Shown: one piece after another, positions 11,501 through 20,474 of the stretch
Position numbering within the stretch: the stretch's first letter is position 1
Layout: the number at the start of each line of letters is the position of its first letter
NCBI RefSeq assembly: GCF_000227135.1
Contig: NC_018253.1
Coordinates: 766,762 to 830,761 of the forward strand
Reading direction: 5' to 3'
DNA: 64,000 bases
Source of the DNA: Leishmania donovani
Taxonomy: Eukaryota; Euglenozoa; Kinetoplastea; Trypanosomatida; Trypanosomatidae
Position numbers and translations under genes: made by a program
Notes under the pieces: model-generated
The model's input: only the letters and a program-made list of their open reading frames with translations
Databases searched by the model: none
What the model was told of the DNA's origin: nothing

Positions 11501-11908
11501 CGCGACAAGGACATGTACGACGCTCGCCTAAGCGAGAATCTCAATAAGTGGTACCAGGCCCGCATCACTGCTCTGCTACATAACCACGACGCCGCCGGCA
11601 AGAAGGAGCGGCCAGAGTCCGCGTCGCCGCACGCCGGGTCGATTGCGGTGCGCCTGCCGCCTCACCTCTCGGATGAGTGCAAGAAGATGCTACGCTGGTG
11701 CCTGCAGCCCGATCCCGCAAAGCGCCCCACCGCCGCGGAGCTGCTTCGATCTCGCTACTTCATGCTGGGTGACTGGATCGCGGCACCGTCGGTGGCCGAA
11801 GCCGAGGGTAAGACAGTGCAAATGCCCGAAGCACCGTGGATGCCCTCGATCAGCTTCGACGCCGCAGCGAAAGCAGCCGGCCTTCCGGTACTCTCTGCGA
11901 AGCGATAG
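8591..11908 (+). CDS. Pseudokinase with Met-Gly-Cys acylation signal
   Basis: The 1105-aa product begins MGCKSFKG, matching the N-myristoylation (G2) plus adjacent palmitoylation (C3) signal that in trypanosomatids often sends proteins to the flagellar or plasma membrane. A kinase fold is recognisable. A VAIK-like lysine is at K273 (IIAMKEF), and a hinge-like YLEYAKHGTLRGF lies near 407-420. The catalytic-loop equivalent is QYDLCAKA (461-468), the DFG position reads GFA (901-903), APE is intact (923-925), and the C-lobe ends with KRPTAAELL. Compared with HRDLKPEN, D463 is kept but the Lys and the metal-binding Asn are lost (C465, A468), and the DFG Asp is Gly, so catalysis is unlikely. About 438 residues of low-complexity sequence separate the catalytic loop from the DFG position, where active kinases have about 18. 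The role may be as a membrane-bound scaffold (inference). Confidence 0.8.
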   Translation: MGCKSFKGRLGPLNRGDDGDPNDQLPSGKKGKALNNFNGVAFRGFGVGAPAHNNGKAGGNSIAAFRPDGETANAYYKYVMELRRVAVAQGILPSVTDDAIVALDATGDKDGTLAGTKGATDKAFHRSTNDDSTNASGQHVSPPARTLTVYQLQPLAGDTCIAKGMYSEVHLAHLSVFTGLSEETVNATLPRNAPARRGNTDGAAACAAGRDRSSFSFGGDVNSTKSLNSGRDIIDATSAHDANTIVGPVSAPAATPTVAPTCAAVAHYIIAMKEFFLHSGYTSSFVLEQVCLEVRRWARLSTYCPRLLRCYQLEYVFADGIFMTVPEASYQFFPGRENHGGNGGAAAGGLSASGNLATGSAGRAEDHRKPLSGSGAHLLASLLNRHSHSSPKSQQQNAVGGTPRKLRLYLEYAKHGTLRGFQVKEMPSRFERRRLHELTARAYMRDVLLALLQMHDRGEMQYDLCAKAVFLHRPIQSVYYTYFPAYISDLPTGDLTSVTPAQLGKALGLLDPPPGSLDLHRVPPLTSDSTSQKRKNFENEPINGTPSPLLKHRRGVLGEQRKKTSSSVQRTGKAAGVEAHRTHNVSMLAHNTSCMPQVPAMDANPEESNETLGGQGMAAVQACEQRNGNTVTIESGNTAEVAHGNNASFTSAQEVGSYESPLRAASMTETGFRGGLVASGSPSTTHASSGTHTLSKQNRANSVSAFGISEASGDDGTHQLRLHETYLRFMSEFEFMHTHEGDGLPFPSPHDGVRGQADAEMLASTMASEEALKAPPMRVVPLQNTSLGGVAILSPDHYVVKPIETPLHDLRGRLPILLPPSTTHAAFFCGGPQHQRQVTHKSPSSSAPMVVGSPSTEPFCAPQTLSSGTTKLDAVGSLGRCRGGAPLVKLNHTSLIRRALGFADSRRLEDVPVHKYVTVTHAAPEVLHRRLFSTASDIYAFAMTFVELVSDGGVIMEECLPANLPKPLTRRDKDMYDARLSENLNKWYQARITALLHNHDAAGKKERPESASPHAGSIAVRLPPHLSDECKKMLRWCLQPDPAKRPTAAELLRSRYFMLGDWIAAPSVAEAEGKTVQMPEAPWMPSISFDAAAKAAGLPVLSAKR

Positions 11909-12828
11909 CTTACACGCTCACAGATGGACGGAAGCTGCCGGAAAGCTGTGTGTGGCGGTGGTGGTGGTTGGGGTGTGCGTGTGGGGGGAATCGCAAACCC
12001 GACGCGTGTGATTTTCGTTCGTCCCGCTCCCGACTCCTTTCCCGACTACCCAACGGAGCACCGTCTGCGCTTTTTGTACTGGCATGCTCGTGTGGGCACT
12101 CGCCGCTGTTTCCTTCCTTACTCTCCTCAAGGCCTCTTCAGGTGTCGTATGGCTCATTATCCCCCACACCCCACGGGCCGATAGCATCTTTGTGTTCCTC
12201 CGGGCTCCCACCCTGCCTCCTCCCTTTCACTACGTTTCTCTCACCCCTCCCCCACTCCTCCGGGTCGGGCCCTTGCTTGCGTGCTCCTTTTTCTTTGCGT
12301 CGGATATTGTTTTGCGTTTTGTTTCGTCGTTGTGTTTGCACACGTATGCCGTCGGATTCTCTTGCCAGCCGATGAGACACATTCACCCCATACAGACATG
12401 CCTACACACAGAAGCCACGCGCCTTTGCGCGTATCTGTGCTCCGTCGGGATAAAGGAGCGCACTCTTCTCCATTCCCCCAATCCGCCCATCCGCGCCCCA
12501 AACCCCTCTCTGCTCTCGCCTCCCTCTGCTACGAGACGGTCGAAGAAAAGCATGAGCAGACATCCCCCTCTCCCCACACATACACGGAGGCCTCACCTTC
12601 TTTCTATGCGTGCATGCGTGCAGGCACCCTCTGTCTCCCTCGCTTTTGTTTTACCCGGCGCCTCGTAGAGATGAGATGAGGATCCCCATGCACGACACAC
12701 GCACACCACGGTACTAGAAGAGGGCAAAACAGGAGGGGGAGGGGTGGGGGAGACGACGACGAAAAGAGACGACACACACACATGTGGCAAAGAAGTGAAG
12801 GGAGCTCAGTAGTCGACTTTGTCGATGG

Positions 12829-12892
12829 CGCGCATCGCCCACTCGATATGGTGCGATGCGCGTGAGACGCGCCGATTAGCTCGTAGCGAGCT
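12829..12892 (+). promoter_or_regulatory. Tandem hairpins, candidate structured RNA element
   Basis: CGCGCATCGC (12829-12838) is perfectly complementary to GCGATGCGCG (12853-12862). A CCA/TGG extension (12839-12841 with 12849-12851) leaves a 7-nt loop and a one-base bulge. Eighteen bases later AGCTCG-TAG-CGAGCT (12878-12892) forms a second perfect hairpin. Both lie between the pseudokinase and SUMO-protease genes, probably in UTR sequence. Function unknown. Confidence 0.4.
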
Positions 12893-12963
12893 GCGCGGTG
12901 GCGCGGCACACTCACACACACGGACAACAATACACAGGCAGGCTTGTCTGTGAGCTCTCTATC

Positions 12964-13059
12964 TCTGCCTTGGCCTTTCCTTTCCCACCCCCTGCACTAC
13001 CCCTTCGCTCCTCTTCCTCTCCCTCCGCCACACCATTGCATCAACTGCATCATGGGCAG
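12964..13059 (+). promoter_or_regulatory. Candidate polypyrimidine tract and SL splice acceptor (AG 13058-13059)
   Basis: A long C/T tract (about 12965-13035) is followed by the AG at 13058-13059, 121 nt before the ATG at 13180. This placement excludes the in-frame ATG at 12898 from the mature mRNA and supports the later start. Confidence 0.5.
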
Positions 13060-13179
13060 CACACACACATACACACACACACACGCAAATATACCCCAAA
13101 GGAGGAGAATCCCTCTTGCGCTCGTAGTTATTCTGGACATTTCAAGAATCAGAGACGGCGCGTGTATGTGTGTTGTTTC

Positions 13180-16100
13180 ATGAACTCGCAGCCGTCGACT
13201 CGCCGCCATCGTTCCGCGGAGGGGGTGCCCCCCAACTCTTCTTCGTTGCTTGCCTTCGCGACAACCGCTGATGCTGCCGTGGAACCTCGCCCCGCACCCC
13301 AGAGCACGAACGGTGATGCGCTTCAGTCGCTCACACCATCCATGAGCTCCTCGGCGTCGTCGGCGACGGCGGACACACAAGCGCATGATCCGGCGGCACA
13401 ACCTGGGCCGGTGTCGTCGAGGCCCGACGCGGTCGGGGGGCCCGTGCGCAGCCCAACAATCCGGCCACCGCCCAACATGGTCCTCTGTGGGCATCCGCAC
13501 CATCGACACTCTCATCTGATCCCTCGATCGAGTGCGAGCATGGCAGCGCCTGCTCAAACTGCTGCTGGTCGGCTGCAGGGGTTGGCAGCGGCATCCTCGG
13601 CATCTGCTCAAACATCTGACATGGCGACAAGACACTCGTCGACGCCGCCACCTTATGCCCTCGTGATGGACTCGCTGGTGCGCCGCTACCGCGCCGAAGA
13701 GGACCGCCTTAGGCAGTGGCGGCAAGGTGGTGGACGCGTCTGCGCCTCTGCCACATTCCGGCAAGGTGAGGTGCAGTCGCGGCGACAACCGAGAGGTGCT
13801 GTAGAAGGAGAGGTGCTCACTCACGCAGGCTTGCGCGGAAGTACCGGGTGTGTCCTGAGCGGTCACACAAATAGTGCTACAGATAGTGGTCTTCGAGGGG
13901 TGCTGACAAGCGCTGCCCAACGCACTGCCTTCGTACGGGCTGCGCAGGCCTGGTGGCGGAGCAGAAGAGAGCTGCAACGAATGTCAAGCAAGGCGAGCAA
14001 GCGAGTTTATCCAGCGCCGCTATCGGCTTCCTCATCTGCGGTTGCAGGCGCAGAGACGCAGCACCCCAGCTACACGACGGCCGCGGCAGTGCCGTCAGCG
14101 CCTGCTGCCCCTCCTGTTGCTCTGCCTGCGTCGTCACTGTCGTGGTTGGATACAGCTGGCCGCAGCATACTTGGTCGCCTCTCTCACTCGCTGTCCCTGT
14201 CCAGTGACCGGGGAAAGTCGGTTAGGTTGGAGCTCCTGCGGCCGGCTGACGCTGCGCAACCACGTGGTGCGCGCAGAGACTACCAAGACGACACAGTCGA
14301 CGGCAGCGTGATGGAGGGCCAGCAGGCACCAGGAGCAGAGATGGCCGAGATGACGGCAGAGGCAGTGTCAGCGGCTGTGACCACGCCTGCCTTGTCGCCG
14401 TCTCTTATGGGGAGCGAAGCTCTCCTGGCGCATCCTCGCGAGAGTGCACGTCAGCAAGCCGGCTCGGGGGGCAGGGGCGGAGCCTTCCATCGTCGGCAAG
14501 TCGACCGTGAGGAGGGAGATTTGGACACCTCCACAGCTTCGTCGACGTGCTCGAGTAGGGGTAGCCGCGTGGGTGGTGCAGGCAGAGACGCTCTTCAGAG
14601 CACTGAAGCTGCGGGCGACTCGAGTCACAGACAAGAGGCGGGGTGCACGGGTCGGCACGAGCATAGTGGCAGCTGCACGTTCTCGCGGATTGGCGGCCTC
14701 CACAGGCACCTCTTGGGCGGTGCCGCGACTGCATCATCAGACGCCCCGGAGGACTCCTTGCGAAGCGCGTCTCGACTGCTTGCGCAGTCGCGTGTGCGCT
14801 TCGCGCGGTGGCTGCGCCGGCGGAAGCGACTTGAGGCAGCAAAGCGGTCACTGTGCGGCGTGGGTGCGTGGCCGAAGCCGACGACGGCGGCCGATGCGGA
14901 GCACTTCGATGCGTCCTCGTGTGCGCAACACTCGGCCGCCGCTCCACCGCCGTTCTCGCCTGCGTCTGAGTTGTATCGGTGCGCTGCTGACGCCGCACAG
15001 TCGCCGTGGGAATCGGCGTTGCCACCGACGTGGGCAGACAGGAGTGGCGGTGACAACATGCTCAGGGATGGAGAGGTGACTGAGGGTGCTACGGCTGCTA
15101 CTAAGCGAACAACTCGCGCGCACGTGCTGGAGCAGCTGAGAGCCGCGATTGCGGCAGGGATGGCGGCGTGCAGCGCAGAGCAGGGAGGGCTGGTGACGCG
15201 GCAGACGACATCGGAGGTGCAGTCGTCGGGTGGTGAACCGCCGGTGCTCTCTCTGGCTGCTCAGCGAACGCGTGAGCACGCCGACGATCTAGCGCGCCTC
15301 ACTGAGAGTCTGGCGATGCTCGCGCAATCCGACGGAAGAGCTCCCGAAGGCTCTGGCAGTGCCATCCGTGCCCACAGGGCCAACAGCCTCGAGGACGTGA
15401 AGCGCGCATCTCCGATGATTCTGGACCAGAAGCGGAACGTGACAGCTGTACCGTCGCACCCTTCAGCAGGCAAGGCAACGAACGTTGCACTACCCGCGTG
15501 GTCGCCATCTTGTGCGCATGCCTCGTCGATCATCTCCGCCGGACAGCACCGCCGATCGTACCACGGCAATGCACGGGATGTCCGTGGTGCAGAGCCGCGC
15601 ACGCGTGACGGGAGGAGCTGTGTGCACGAGGTAGAGGCAGAGACCGCAGTAGATGCGTTTCGAAGTCTGCTGACGGACACCACACACACCCCGCACGATG
15701 TCGCAGTGCGGGCGGTGTATGAGGCCATCATGAGTGAAGTGTGCGTCCCCCTTGTGCAGCGTGATGTGCAGCACGCCATGGACGTGAGCAGCAGCGCGGC
15801 AGATCGTGCGCTGACGCAGTGGATCGAGCGGCATCTTATGCTGGAACTGACGCAGCTGCGCGCAACGAAGGTGCAGGCGACAGCGTTGAATGACGGCTCT
15901 GCCGCGTCCTCGGCGGCAACGCTGCAGCCGCTTGTCTGCACTGGTGTTATGCGGCACATCCGCAGTAGTGTGCCGGTGTCGCTCGAGCACCTGCGTCTGG
16001 ACGACGCTGATCGCCAAGTACTCGAATCCGTCTACGCGCGCGGTGCGAGCAACGCCATTGCAGTGAAGTTCGACACTGGGGGCTACGAGATCAGCTACAG

Positions 16101-17247
16101 GCAGCTCGCCTCCTTGGGCCCCCGGTCGTGGCTGAACGACCAGGTCATCAACAATTACTTGCAGCTGCTGTGCGTGGAAGCGGAAGGCGCGGCCACCGCA
16201 TCTTTGCCCGCGGCCCGTTGCCGCCACCGTATTGCGTCGCTGGGCACGCACTTCTACACGAAGGTGGAATCCGAACTGAGCCAGAGCGTGGGCGGTTTTT
16301 GCAGCCCTCCACCACGCCTGCCGCAGCTCGACTCTAGCAGCGCCGTTTTCCGCTGGCTCCGCCATCGCAAGCATTTACTAAAGCCGTACAACCCCTCCGA
16401 TCCGCGTAGCGTGCGTGCGGTGCTAGTGCCCGTGAACATCGAGGCGCAGCACTGGGCTTTGGCGGTCCTTTATTGCGCGGACAACCGATGGGTCATGTAC
16501 GACTCTATGAGCCGATCGGACAGGGCGCGCCAGCGCGGTGCTTTTATACTGGCACATCTCTCGCACGCGTGGCGAGAGTGCAAGCGACACTTTGGCCTCG
16601 TAAACACCAAAGGCACGCCCGCTGCTTCGGCAACCGTTGTTGCACAAGACTCACCGTCCTCTGTAGCACCACAACCGTCACTGTGGGCGTCGGCGTGCGT
16701 GGTGGCCGTGCCGTACGTGCCCTTCACCGACACGCTGTTGACGGAGGGGAGCTCTACTGCCGTATCACCTCTCGATTCCTTGCAGCCTTATGACTCATTG
16801 GACGAGCTGCACCGCGCAGCGAAGCGGATACGACATCAAGAGGAGCTGTTTGTGGAACAAACAGCACAGAAGGCGCTACAGGGAATGAGCGGTGCTGGGG
16901 GAGCTGGCAGCGGTGTTGGCGCACCGCTCGCAGTGCGAGCTGCGCCAACGCCGCCACCGGCACCTCTCTCGTTGACCGCTGCGACGGCTCTTCCTGCCGA
17001 GCAGCTGAGCGACACGGAGGTGGAGTGGTTCACAGGTGGGTTCGACCACATCCCGCAGCAGGCGAACGGCAACGACTGCGGCGTCTTTGTATGCCAGGCG
17101 GCCTGGTGCGTTGCCCAGGGTGTGGCGGTGAGTTTTACCCAGTCTGACGTCACCCGGCTGCGCGAAGTCATTCTGCTGGAGCTGCTCAGCAAGCGACTTC
17201 TACGACGCTATCCAACAGCGAACACGTCGTCGTCCAGCGGCGTCTGA
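13180..17247 (+). CDS. SUMO-specific protease, Ulp1/SENP family (peptidase C48)
   Basis: The 1355-aa product has a long Ala/Ser/Arg-rich, probably disordered N-terminal region (about 1-960) and a C-terminal C48 cysteine protease domain (about 968-1345). Family hallmarks are visible: WLND (984-987), the catalytic His in AQHWALAVLY (H1091), Asp in MYDSMS (D1108), oxyanion Gln Q1294 and nucleophile C1300 in QANGNDCGVFVC. The triad is complete, so it should process SUMO precursors or remove SUMO, most likely at the nucleus or nuclear envelope as for other family members. About 190 residues lie between D1108 and C1300 against about 50 in yeast Ulp1; the extra part is a low-complexity insertion. 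The start is chosen from the acceptor at 13058-13059. A SIDER2-like element begins about 200 nt after the stop, probably inside the 3' UTR. Confidence 0.88.
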   Translation: MNSQPSTRRHRSAEGVPPNSSSLLAFATTADAAVEPRPAPQSTNGDALQSLTPSMSSSASSATADTQAHDPAAQPGPVSSRPDAVGGPVRSPTIRPPPNMVLCGHPHHRHSHLIPRSSASMAAPAQTAAGRLQGLAAASSASAQTSDMATRHSSTPPPYALVMDSLVRRYRAEEDRLRQWRQGGGRVCASATFRQGEVQSRRQPRGAVEGEVLTHAGLRGSTGCVLSGHTNSATDSGLRGVLTSAAQRTAFVRAAQAWWRSRRELQRMSSKASKRVYPAPLSASSSAVAGAETQHPSYTTAAAVPSAPAAPPVALPASSLSWLDTAGRSILGRLSHSLSLSSDRGKSVRLELLRPADAAQPRGARRDYQDDTVDGSVMEGQQAPGAEMAEMTAEAVSAAVTTPALSPSLMGSEALLAHPRESARQQAGSGGRGGAFHRRQVDREEGDLDTSTASSTCSSRGSRVGGAGRDALQSTEAAGDSSHRQEAGCTGRHEHSGSCTFSRIGGLHRHLLGGAATASSDAPEDSLRSASRLLAQSRVRFARWLRRRKRLEAAKRSLCGVGAWPKPTTAADAEHFDASSCAQHSAAAPPPFSPASELYRCAADAAQSPWESALPPTWADRSGGDNMLRDGEVTEGATAATKRTTRAHVLEQLRAAIAAGMAACSAEQGGLVTRQTTSEVQSSGGEPPVLSLAAQRTREHADDLARLTESLAMLAQSDGRAPEGSGSAIRAHRANSLEDVKRASPMILDQKRNVTAVPSHPSAGKATNVALPAWSPSCAHASSIISAGQHRRSYHGNARDVRGAEPRTRDGRSCVHEVEAETAVDAFRSLLTDTTHTPHDVAVRAVYEAIMSEVCVPLVQRDVQHAMDVSSSAADRALTQWIERHLMLELTQLRATKVQATALNDGSAASSAATLQPLVCTGVMRHIRSSVPVSLEHLRLDDADRQVLESVYARGASNAIAVKFDTGGYEISYRQLASLGPRSWLNDQVINNYLQLLCVEAEGAATASLPAARCRHRIASLGTHFYTKVESELSQSVGGFCSPPPRLPQLDSSSAVFRWLRHRKHLLKPYNPSDPRSVRAVLVPVNIEAQHWALAVLYCADNRWVMYDSMSRSDRARQRGAFILAHLSHAWRECKRHFGLVNTKGTPAASATVVAQDSPSSVAPQPSLWASACVVAVPYVPFTDTLLTEGSSTAVSPLDSLQPYDSLDELHRAAKRIRHQEELFVEQTAQKALQGMSGAGGAGSGVGAPLAVRAAPTPPPAPLSLTAATALPAEQLSDTEVEWFTGGFDHIPQQANGNDCGVFVCQAAWCVAQGVAVSFTQSDVTRLREVILLELLSKRLLRRYPTANTSSSSGV

Positions 17248-17446
17248 CGGACCGAGACAAACTTGTGAACACGCATTCCACATGCATTCGTGCAGACAGA
17301 GAGAGAGAGGCACATGAACGCTCTGTACCGTACGCTATGGAGGAAGATGTTGTTAGTGGGGAGACGCATGTGAGAGAGAGGGCGATGCGATGGCTCAGTG
17401 GTATTTCAATCCTCTTTCATTTTCCTTGTGCAGTCTTCTTCTCCGC

Positions 17447-18020
17447 CCTGATGAAGGGCGGGCGCACCTCCGTGTGGCGCCACAGGGCGCAGTGCGTCCA
17501 CACTCTGTCTGGGGAAGCCAGGAAGCCTTCCCCATCCCCTGCGAAATGCCAGAACCACTGCTGGTGGTGACAGGGCCAATCACCCACGGCGTAGGGGGGG
17601 GAGGCCAGCGCGATGCATCCCTGCTGATGTCTGCTGTGATGCCCTGGATGGCGTTGCGTCGGGTCGCCCCGCGACCATGTGAGCGCGTTTGTGTCATCCA
17701 TGTGATGGACGGTGTGTCACAGTGACTCGGATGCGTAGCCCGCCCGTCTCTCAGATTGCCCACTGCTGATGCAGGGAGCCTGGGTGTCACCCCGAGAGGG
17801 ATGCACCAGGTGGCTGCCGACATGATGGGGCAGGGAGGGGGGGGGGCAGCTGTGAGGCGCCCTCCGAGGCGGGCGGGTGGGGGGAGGCGTTCGAGGCAGG
17901 GACCGTGCTCTCAGATGGCTGAATCGGCGCATCGGTGTAGCAACGTGTCTGGGGCTGCTTCGTACCCGGCGGTGTGCTAGGGGCGGAGTGGGGTCATGTT
18001 GTGTGGCAGAGAAATGGGCA
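17447..18020 (+). mobile_element. SIDER2-like degenerate retroposon, copy A
   Basis: This copy shares an almost identical 460-bp core (17481-17942) with copy B (24684-25141) and is clearly but distantly similar to copy C (21753-22230), for example at CAGCTGTGAGG and GCCAGAACCACTGCTGGTGG. Size, position just after a stop codon, lack of coding capacity and divergence pattern fit the Leishmania SIDER2 family, short extinct relatives of ingi/DIRE retroposons that in 3' UTRs can promote mRNA decay. The family name is from recognition, not a database search. The outer limits are approximate. Confidence 0.7.
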
Positions 18021-20176
18021 TGCGGAGCGCGAAAAGTGTCTTCCCTCCCTTTTCTCTCCTCTTTTGGCCACTGTGCGCGTGCTTGACTGACCATGGCATC
18101 ATGTTTGCCTTGTGGCGACGGCACTTGTGTACGTGAGCACGTTGGCTGTCGTCATGTGTGTACGAAAGATTGCTGATCGGCAGGTCAACGCAGATGCTGT
18201 TCCGCTTCCTCCTCCTGGTACTCGTTGCGGAGCGAAGTGAGCGTCCAAAAAGGTAAGCTAAAATGATAGAAATGCTCGACGGGTGGCACGAAGGGAGCCG
18301 AAGGGTATAATCACAGAAGATAAGGAGAGGAAATCACCATAGCGCGAAAAAAGAGGAGTGAATGGCAAGCGACACAGTCCACTGTTCTCCCCTCTCTACT
18401 CCCCTCCTCCCGGACTCATTCTTCCTGCCGAACGCCCCTCGGCCCAGCTCTTTTTAATATGCTTATTTAACGTGTGTGTGCTGGGGGGGGGAGGCAGAGA
18501 TGACTCAGACGATGAGTGGCGCCTCTTATCGCCTGCTCTTTCTGGTGCTTTTACCAGGCATGTTCTCCACGTTCCTTTCATGTCGTACATACTCCCTCGT
18601 CTCTCCCCGCCTCACTGTGTCTGCCTCGTCTTGTGGCGTTGTCTTTTCATCTCCTCTGTCTTCTGTAGCTGCTGCGCACTTCCCCCTCCCACACCCTTTG
18701 TCCGCCCTCACTCTGCGGATTTCCTATCAACAGCGATTCTTCCTCCTCGGCGTAGCTGAGTTTGCATGTGTCTGCCCGTGGGCGTCTCCCGCTCTCTGTC
18801 TTACTCCCTGTACCTCAGGCGATTTTAGTTTTGTTTGCGGTTGCTGCCGCGTCACGTGTGGGTGCGTGAGTGTGTGTGATTTTGTATTTATTCGTTGCTG
18901 TCCGTTCATTCTCTTCTCCCATTCCCCTTTCGCCTGTTCCTGTCATGATCCTCTTTGCCTTTTCTCACCGCATCTAGCTGACTGTCTGCCTTTTCTTCTC
19001 CCCTTCGGCTTCGTTTTCGCATTTCTATATTTTCATCATCTGTGGGTTGATGGGCCTTGTTTTGCTTGCCTGCTCCTTATCTCCATCTCTGCCCCCCTCC
19101 CCCCTCCCCCCTTCGGCGCAACGCAACGACGACAAGACAAAAAAAGGGGCATAGCAGCTCAATTCCACAGAAGCCGGAGCGCGCGCGCACGTACACACAC
19201 ACCGATCTTGCACACGTACAAACTCACCACCCACCCTCGCTCCTGCAGAGTGACACGCATCGGTGCCTTCCTCCTTCCCTTCCCTTCCATCCACACCCTC
19301 TTCCTCTATCCACCGCTGCTCCATTCCGCTCGTCTCTGCTCTCTGTCGCTGTTTGCAAGCCGCTGCTTTGCTTGTTTTGTTCGTCGTTTCCGCATCGCCT
19401 CGAGTAGGGACTGACATTGCCGAAGGCCAAGCAACAGCGGTATGGCAAGCGCAGTGGCGTGCACAAGCTTCGATCCCCGTATCCAAGTGCCTCTTACACC
19501 TATCCCTTCCCCTCCCCTCCCACCCATCTCCATTCACAGATTAGTTATCCCAAGCCACGCTGGTACGTATAAGGCGCCACAGACTTGCATCATAGGATTC
19601 GGACAGCGCCACACAGGAGAGTAAACCAAATCATCAACGGAAGTTGAGCAATACGCCAAGCAGGGGCGGAATCGAGCTGCGGCATTGGGCCTCGTAAGGA
19701 AGCAGAAACGTGATATTTGCATCGTCATCTTTTCTTCTCCAGAGTCTTCTCGGGTGCTTTTTCCGGCTGCCTCCATCTCCTCTTTTTTTTTTTTGTCACA
19801 GCGTCTTCCCCCCTCTCCCTTCCCTTTTCTCTTCGCCTTCTGCACTTCGACACATAGAGCCTCTGCTCACATTTTTGGTCTCCTTTGCATCGTCATCTCG
19901 TCTTGTCGTCCTTTTCGCTTCTTGTTAAGGCGTGTATGCGTGTGCTGCTGGCTCGCGCTGTATTTTTCTGTTTTCCTGTCCATCACTGCTTTCGTGAAAG
20001 GGGCGGCGCATTGCGCAGCATCGACGTTACGGATCCCGGTAGCACAAAACCAGCTTTGCCTCTCCCCAGCTCGTTCATCGAGTCCGCGGGGAGAGCGAGT
20101 TGGCGTGCTCGTGCGTGGGCGGCCCCCTTCCTTTTCCCTCATCTCTCCCTCTCTCTCTCTCTCGTTCTCAGTTGAA

Positions 20177-20374
20177 TTTCCTTTTTTTTGTTTCTTGTGC
20201 CTCTTCCCCACCCCCTCCTTCCTCTTGTGTTTCTCTCTGTGCGTGTGTGCCCCGTCGTACATTTCACGGCTGCTGTGGCTCCTTTCGTGTCTGCCTTATC
20301 TGGTCATTTGTGTGCTGCCGTGATCCTTCACTGTGTACCGTAAAACATTCTCCGCCCCCCGTCACTCTTCCGAG
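20177..20374 (+). promoter_or_regulatory. Candidate SL acceptor region (AG 20373-20374)
   Basis: A long pyrimidine stretch (20185-20240) is followed by AG-free sequence to 20373-20374, 101 nt before the ATG at 20475. An earlier CTCTCTCTCTCTCGTTCTCAG acceptor at 20170-20171 is an equally good alternative and would give a 5' UTR of about 304 nt. Confidence 0.4.
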
Positions 20375-20474
20375 GAAGCCAAGCAAAAACACGAAGCGAA
20401 GCGAGGCGACGCAACACAACAAAGGCAGCTGCCGAAGCTGGAAAACGCAGAAACATTCATAAACAAAAACGAAC

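Larger units (their letters stand above)
11909..13179 (+). other. Intergenic region with a GC-rich hairpin pair
   Basis: About 1.3 kb without a gene. Most is C/T-rich spacer. The segment 12800-12905 is different, being GC-rich and containing two inverted repeats that are listed separately. Confidence 0.65.
17248..20474 (+). other. Intergenic region with SIDER2-like element A
   Basis: About 3.2 kb. Apart from the SIDER2-like copy (17447-18020) it is T/C-rich spacer. The segment 19545-19720 has unusually balanced base composition and lacks the C/T bias, but I could not assign it to a gene, RNA or repeat. Confidence 0.6.

Noticed and set aside
17391..17401. TGGCTCAGTGG resembling a tRNA A box
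   Set aside because: No B box, no acceptor stem and no cloverleaf around it.
18476..19414. 312-aa open frame on the + strand
   Set aside because: Cys/Ser/Phe-rich translation of pyrimidine-rich spacer with no conserved motif or plausible codon bias.
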